Shown piece after piece: positions 58,382 through 64,000 of a DNA stretch of 64,000 nt. Location: NCBI GenBank assembly GCA_003988795.1, contig QYAK01000009.1:372001-436000 (forward strand). Reading direction: 5' to 3'. Each line of letters begins with the position of its first letter. Position 1 is the first letter of the stretch. The position numbers and the translations under genes were made by a program. The DNA comes from Proliferodiscus dingleyae (Eukaryota; Ascomycota; Leotiomycetes; Helotiales; Lachnaceae). The notes under the pieces were generated by a model that ran no database searches, was not told the origin of the DNA, and saw only the letters and a list, made by a program, of their open reading frames with translations.

Positions 58382-59170
58382 TAAAACGTGTTTTCTCTGC
58401 TGATCTTGTGTCCGCTTCATTGCTGTGATGATCTGAGCCTCTCGCCGTATCTGCTGTGCGATGTACTGGTCAATCTTTGCTGGTAGGTCTTCAATCACAT
58501 TGCTATGAGCCGGGTAACTAATCTTGCACTTCTGGTTAGACATCGTATTCAATGAAGATGTATAAGAGTAGAGGTCTTCGATAAGAGTCAACCCGTGCCA
58601 TAGGATGTTGTCTCCTGTGAAGAGAGCGTTCTCCCCCTCGAGCACGAAGCACATGTGGTCGGTGGAGTGACCTGGTGTATACACTACTCGCACGGCAGCA
58701 CCCTCGGCTCGTAACACTTGCCTGTTTTCTGTGGGCAGCTGGTTGCCATCCGGATCGTTCTTGTACACGGCTTCAGATATGTGTGGGAAAAGTTCGATGA
58801 GATCTTGTACTCCGCCTGTATGGTCTCAGTGCCAATGAGTCAGGAGACAATGAGTGATTTGGAAACCTTCTTCCTCAAGTGTTTGACTGATCCATCTGAT
58901 CCAATCTGGTTTCCCTTGAGCTGTATCGATCAATATTATCTCATGTCCGCTGCCTTGGAGATATGTGTTTGTCCCCTGTAATTGAAACTAGATGTTGGTG
59001 AGAAAACTATTCAATGAGCAGAATGGAGACACTGTGACACAAAAGTATGGCGTACTTAACCCGGATTACCTCCAAGTATTCGAATTACTCTGGGCGAGAT
59101 CTTTTCGACATTTGACAATCTGGGTAAAAGTGCTCCTGACAGGCAAGGTAGTCTTGGAAAATACACATCA
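58382..59170 (-). pseudogene. Metallo-beta-lactamase-type polyketide thioesterase remnant
   Basis: Reading the minus strand from about 59170 downward: an N-terminal fragment (QDYLACQE), then after a frame change LSNVEKISPRVIRILGG, then LQGTNTYL, LIDTAQGKPDWI, THWH-stop-DHTGGV, YTPGHSTDHM, LFTGDNILWHG and ISYPAHSNVIED. These are the ordered motifs of fungal lactamase-type thioesterases that release nonreducing PKS products (GedB/ACTE-like). Defects are the frame change near 59110, no clean splice before LQGTNT, and a TGA at 58826-58828 inside the metal-binding HxHxDH motif. The C-terminus is lost where the MITE end supplies a stop. Not functional as it stands. Confidence 0.75.
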
Positions 59171-60399
59171 TCTTGAGGAGTTTTGCGTGTAGCTCAAGGA
59201 GTCTCTGCTATAGAATACTCTTTCCTCCGTATAAAACAGTTAATCGTGAAAGTGATTCCAGGCGAAGAAACACAGAACTCACAGAGCAACGGTGAGCGCC
59301 ATCGCGTCGCTGAATTTGGCTTAAGTTCTCAGATAGGCAACGGTAGTGGCTTCGTGTCAGGCACGGAGCCATTTTGATTTCAGCTCTGTTTGAACGGAGT
59401 GCTCCAACGCCTCGCGTCCCAAGAAAGCAAGATGATTCGGCCAATCATTTGTGATCACTTGATGTCAATGCAAAGTAACAGGAGCTCATTCTTTACTTTC
59501 TTGATCAGCGTTATATATTCATTGTTCAACTCCAAAAGCAATATTCCAAAAATCATATTCCGGGGGTTTGCACAAATTGCAGCCATTTCTAGCAGCTCCA
59601 GCGTGATGAGTGCTCAAGAGAGAATCAACTCAAAACTACGCCGGAAGCGAAACGTGCTGTAGTTACCTATAACTCGTTTGTGATGCTAATCTATGACTAG
59701 CCTATTTTTAGTCTAGTCAATAGGCTTGCCTGGCGCTGCTCGATTCAAGAAAGACACTCTCTCTCTTTTCAGAAAAATGTCCAATCAAGACATACTGATA
59801 TCGAAGTCGGCACGGGACATCACAATAAAAATATCAGTTTGTCAAGTCTCATCGAATTTATTTTGTGCGACTTGAATGAAAATGTACCACGGGTAGCCAA
59901 GGCTCGCTCTGGACGTCTGGAAGCTGCTAAAATGCCCTAGGATATTTACCATCGCTCCCCGCCGAAGATCAATAGGACCCAGTCTCCCTATTCTAGGCTC
60001 TTTACTATATGCCAGGATCGCCAAAAGACAGTTATGTTTGAAAGACTTGCCAAGACTTTGACTAATAAAGAGTCTTGACTAGATGTACGGTACTGAAAGA
60101 ACGGCATCAAAGACAGTTTCTTCGGACAGCTTGTACAATCATGCTGTTTAAAGAATCGTTTTTTCCAACGTCGTGATGACGGTGCAGATACATTTATCCA
60201 AGCCTTGCATAAAAGCTTCGAGTACGTGGAGACGAAGATAATTAGAGCGTCTGGTCTTCAAAGCAGGTTCCCGAGTCAAGATAACTGTGTGCGGTGAGGC
60301 GCAGGGCTCAACCCTTTAGAAAAGGCCCACCCTTGAATCTCTTCTAGGGTTTTTGGGTAGTAGATTCTCATTCACTGAGAGTTGATTCATCTCCACTAG
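59171..60399. other. Degenerate AT-rich region between relic genes
   Basis: No intact gene. A minus-strand segment around 59480-59610 reads protein-like (IFGILLLELNNEYITLIKKV) but could not be assigned. A possible SDR fragment is listed separately. Confidence 0.4.
59842..60024 (-). pseudogene. Possible short-chain dehydrogenase fragment
   Basis: A 60-codon minus-strand frame includes SKEPRIGRLGPIDLRRGAMV followed by NILGHFSS. This recalls the segment before and within the NxxS region of fungal SDR proteins (EPR...RGAIVNIAS). No YxxxK active site or Rossmann glycine motif could be linked. Weak support; chance is possible. Confidence 0.28.
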
Positions 60400-61255
60400 A
60401 AGTCGTCGCTGTACCAGACATGCTTACGACAATCTCTTTCAGTAAGGCCTTTTAGGGTGTCAACTATGTGAACCGTGCAGCATTTCCAGTTCCTCAAGGC
60501 AGTCTCAGCGTTTTTGGAGACGCAGCGCGATACTTCATCGGCTCTGCTACTCGAGGGACTCTCGAGATGCTTGAGACTACAGCAAAGAACACGGCAGATG
60601 GGACAGCTTCAGTCGAGCGGATGGTCATCACAAGCTCAGTCATGGCCGTCCTTCCTCCCAAAGTCTGGAAACGAGTGAAGATGCAAGAGATGCCTTTGGA
60701 TCCTTAGTCACGTATTCCAGTGATGCAACTCCCCGCATACTTGACGATCAAGCATACACGACATCCAAGATCGCAGATCTCACATCCGGTGAAACATAGA
60801 TCAAGCAGAACAAACTTTCCCTCTGGTACGTCCACCGTTTCTAGGGTGTCCATCGGCTGGAACTGGAAGACAACACCAAGGTAATAATGGATGCGACAAA
60901 CGGCTTGGTGCTCGGTGCTATCAACATGGATGGTTTCTTCAAATTGTCTATCAACATAGGGGCCGGTGTTGCTACTGAAGACGTCTCTCAGCTCCGTCTT
61001 CGGGCTCTTACTACTGAGGAATCTGTGGCTCCGGGTACCTGCAGGAGCTTCATCGTAGATGGCCCGGGTCGGATTCGCAAAAGCTTCCCGTGCAGAAATT
61101 ACAGATGGACGGCCCGTGACCAAAGGGGAGCAGGCCTCTTGGTATCTGATGGTGGACACAACTGGGACGGAAGAGATGTGTCGTATTCAGTTGCAAGGCT
61201 TTGAGACTGTGAAGGGTATTGTCACGCAGTATCTCGAGATAAGTGCGACGGGCAA
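60400..61255 (+). pseudogene. NAD(P)-dependent epimerase/reductase pseudogene (dihydroflavonol-reductase-like)
   Basis: The plus strand reads in pieces: VVAVPDMLTTISFSKAF, GDAARYFIGSATRGTLEMLE, MVITSSVMAVLPP, DDQAYTTSKIAD, ATNGLVLGAINMDG, GVATEDVSQLRLRAL, and finally DTTGTEEMCRIQLQGFETV. This is the order of the extended-SDR (cinnamyl-CoA/dihydroflavonol reductase-like) fold after the lost N-terminal Rossmann motif. In-frame TAG codons occur at 60453-60455, 60797-60799 and 60842-60844. Frame changes are needed near 60706 and near 61070. The second TAG stands where this family usually has Trp, and C/T or G/A changes explain most defects, as expected for RIP. Confidence 0.7.
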
Positions 61256-63330
61256 ACTAAGCGTGACCTGTAGACGTTGCACTGTATCTACATGCAGTTT
61301 CCGGATCAGACCATATTAGATCTTGCCTTTGTCTTTCGACGCTTCAACTCCACCTTGATTCTCTTCTATTACGTCACCATGTCCGAATCGATGACACGAA
61401 GATAAAGGAAAGCGGGTTGTACAAGTATATACTTTCGGCAGCGTGACGAACGATGCGACTGTAGGGAAGATAAATGGCAAGCTACCCCTGCTCTGCTAGT
61501 GCTCACACAGTACCAATCCAGCTAGGTACATTAGACTGCATCTCTACGCAGAGCACAAGGGATATCGACCAGGAGAACAAATAGAGAACAGAGAACAAAT
61601 CCAAAAATGTGTATCAGGAGCTGCAGAACCTGCGTATTCGCTGTTGTTTTCAACTTTAGTAATCAACTTGTTGTTTTTCCCGCTGGATAACATTAGATGT
61701 CTGCCCCAGCTCTGCTCTACTTAGAGGGCCGTTAGGCAGATGCTCGCTTATCTTAGGAGATGCACAGGCTCGTAAATAACGCTGCACTGCACTCCCCCGA
61801 GGCCCATCTAGCACGAAACTGCAGCTGCAGCACGTTCACGATGCATATACATCATACATATACGAAGGACAGGTCTCACTCATTTGCCCAGTAGAACCGA
61901 TGGCTGATTTGGAATAAGCTCCGCTCAACCCTTCGAGCCTTCCCACGTCCCGGACATCCTGGAGGCAAACGACTTGGCTGAGTCAGCTTCCCAGAGGGCT
62001 CACCACTGGGTAAGGGAAAGAGTAAGTGTAATGAAGGTCGACGTACGCGTGGGCATGGAGTATGTCGTGCGTAGAATAAGTAGTGCCGGCAAGACCAGTG
62101 GGACACGCTGAGATCTACGTCTATTCTACGTCTGCCTCTGGGTGCTATAATGCAACGTGCTCTACATGTCCACATGTGCACATGTACGAGAGGGCAAGCA
62201 TCTATCGTGTCTATCAGGCAGATGTCCAGGCAGAATTACTTAGGTAATACCAGGCACCTCCAGGCTTATACCATTACTCGGGGCAGGTGCTGTTTCTCGG
62301 GTGCAAGAGAGACAACTAGAGCTGCATATCAACTCGATTCCTCGTAGTTCTGTTTCACTCTCCATCCGATGGAACGGGCCGCAGATTGGCTTTTCTTCTG
62401 GCGAAGGACATCAGCAGAGGGTCAGCCCGATAGTCAAACAGATCGGTAGCCAGCCAGATCGGTAGGTGGGCAGTCGGCCGAGGGCGGGAGTCTCAGAAGT
62501 CCACGAGTCCAGGAGTCAAGACTCTGCAAGACGAAAACTACAGACTCCCTCTACTGCACCTCCTGTAAGTAAATGTCACGACCAAGTTGCATGCTCACGT
62601 TGTCGATTTATATTTAGCCCTGGGAGCCTGCCTTAGTATGGAACCGTTCGTCTTCACACACGCTAGCCCTACCACATCCACATCCACATTCACGTTCCCG
62701 CTGCCCTCCGCCCTCCGCTCGCTCGCATAACCTTCCCCTGGCCGGCCATGAGGCCTTTGCTGACAGGTAACCTTACACTACAGCATGGCTTTCTCTCGTA
62801 TCGACATCACATGTGCGAAGTCACTTGGAGACGAGACGGAACATAGCAGACAGCTAAGTACGAAGCGACCCAACTATCCTCTCTAGGCAACTGGCGGCTT
62901 GTCTGTGTATTGCGCCGTAGGAAAGGAAGGCGCAAGGTGGGTGGCTAGATCCAATACTGTGGTGTACTATACGATAGGGCATGGTAGTTGGCCAATTGCA
63001 TGAGTGAACCTGGTGTACCTAGCCAACATCTCAGATCCAGCCAGTCCGATTGACTGCTCTACCCTCCGAAAATGGCTGATGCGCGGCGGTAATTTTGATG
63101 CGTATCGTATCTTTGGTCCCCTCGCCACGTCTTGATGTTGCTTTGATGGCTGATTGACCTTAGCTGTCAATTTGAGTTCTCTACGCTGTCGCCACAGAGC
63201 TGGATCCCGTCATCACTTCGCGCATTCGTAAATGTCGACATCACTGGTATTTCTGCACACACAATGCTTTAGTAGGTCTCTATATAGTCAATTGCCTGGC
63301 AGGGCCCCCACTGCATCCGCCGCCGATATA
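61256..63330. other. Intergenic region upstream of the right-edge ORF
   Basis: About 2.1 kb with only short frames on both strands and no recognised family. A pyrimidine/ACATCC-rich stretch near 62670-62730 and the sequence up to 63330 may hold the promoter of the edge gene. Confidence 0.4.
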
Positions 63331-64000
63331 ATGGACCAACTTCGCCGTCAGGACGTCTACTTCACGCTACATACCACTGGCAGCATCTTGTCCGCCAAAA
63401 TCCAGGATGGTGTCGTTACTGACGAGAGCATCCTACCCAGGACCCGATGCCCCCACAATTGGATCGGTGCACTGCACGAAATGGCAATCACTGATTTGCT
63501 GAGCCCCATTACTGCGACCAAGAGAGATCCGACGGCCGTCCAGCTGCAAGGCTTACTACAAGACTCCCAGGAAGATATACCAGCCTCGTCCAGGACAAAT
63601 ACAAGTACTCCAGCAGATCCTACTGCCAATGCTTGTCCAGATAGCCAAATATCTTCGTCAGGGATTCGATCTTGGCGTGATGAGCAAGGCAGTGAGAGGT
63701 CGAGGTCTTCCTCCACCTCGGCTGAGCTTTTGTCAACGGGAGCACGCCCACTTCGCCCACTATGCCCTTCAGCCGTCCCTCTAAACACGGCGAAAGACAC
63801 ATCAAAGGTTCCGTATCTCGCATTAAATGAGAGAGGTCAGGAGGAAGAGAGGTCGGCAAAGTGGAGCTCTCTACGGATGACAAAACTGCGGCGGCTTTTA
63901 GATACCCTTCGGAATATGCCAAAGCCAACCATTGAAGAACACAACAGCCAAGTATACAAGCTCGCCAATGGACCACACACTCGTCATTGGCAATCCGACA
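63331..64000 (+). CDS. Hypothetical protein, 5' part only
   Basis: An open frame starts at ATG 63331 (MDQLRRQDVYFTLHTTGSIL) and stays open for 223 codons to the window end. The N-terminal 50 residues look folded (AKIQDGVVTDESILPRTRCP, HNWIGALHEMAI). A Ser/Thr-rich polar linker follows, then a basic helical part (SLRMTKLRRLLDTLRNMPKP). No signal peptide and no recognised domain. The opposite-strand frames here are shadows. Length and function cannot be judged because the 3' end is missing. Confidence 0.55.
   Translation, partial: MDQLRRQDVYFTLHTTGSILSAKIQDGVVTDESILPRTRCPHNWIGALHEMAITDLLSPITATKRDPTAVQLQGLLQDSQEDIPASSRTNTSTPADPTANACPDSQISSSGIRSWRDEQGSERSRSSSTSAELLSTGARPLRPLCPSAVPLNTAKDTSKVPYLALNERGQEEERSAKWSSLRMTKLRRLLDTLRNMPKPTIEEHNSQVYKLANGPHTRHWQSD

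Overview
The window is nuclear DNA from a filamentous ascomycete (Pezizomycotina). The evidence is many short introns (about 45-80 bp, GT...AG with CTAAC/CTGAC-like branch points), secreted Ser/Thr-rich wall proteins, PDR-type ABC and MFS exporters, several cytochrome P450s, a rhodopsin-domain membrane protein, and housekeeping orthologues known from this group. The lineage within Pezizomycotina cannot be settled from the sequence. No rRNA, tRNA or CRISPR array was recognised.

Left part (0-8 kb): a fungal zinc-cluster-like regulator whose 3' half does not resolve into clean exons; a GPI-anchored CCG-6-like wall protein; a secreted protein with three knottin-like cysteine modules; and a small lipocalin-like protein. 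From 8.8 to 23.1 kb lie membrane and oxidative functions: a rhodopsin-domain protein, two divergently transcribed P450s, and a full-size PDR/ABCG transporter directly downstream of the second P450. No backbone synthase is visible, so this looks more like a detoxification or tailoring-and-export module than a complete biosynthetic cluster.

Middle part (23.7-53.5 kb): mostly conserved cellular genes. These are an Mds3-like kelch/BTB protein, a 1-Cys peroxiredoxin, an MFS DHA1 exporter, a Ser/Thr-rich extracellular protein with a duplicated exon module, a Ppc89/Cep57-type spindle-pole-body protein divergent from a Bud27/URI prefoldin-like protein, a GH10 endoxylanase, an Ame1/CENP-U-type kinetochore protein, and a large eight-exon glycoside-hydrolase-like protein.

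Right part (54.5-64 kb): an intact P450, followed by a graveyard of decayed secondary-metabolism genes. It holds a flavin-dependent halogenase remnant, a metallo-beta-lactamase-type polyketide thioesterase remnant cut short by a 374-bp TA-flanked MITE, a possible SDR remnant, and an NAD(P)-dependent epimerase/reductase with stops and frameshifts. The halogenase plus lactamase-type thioesterase pairing is typical of chlorinated aromatic polyketide (geodin-like) clusters, so an ancestral cluster of that kind probably existed here. At the right edge an open frame of unknown function starts at 63331 and runs off the window.

Exon models were built by hand from splice signals and reading-phase continuity. 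For every spliced gene except the first, the exon lengths sum to a multiple of three and the joins restore family motifs.
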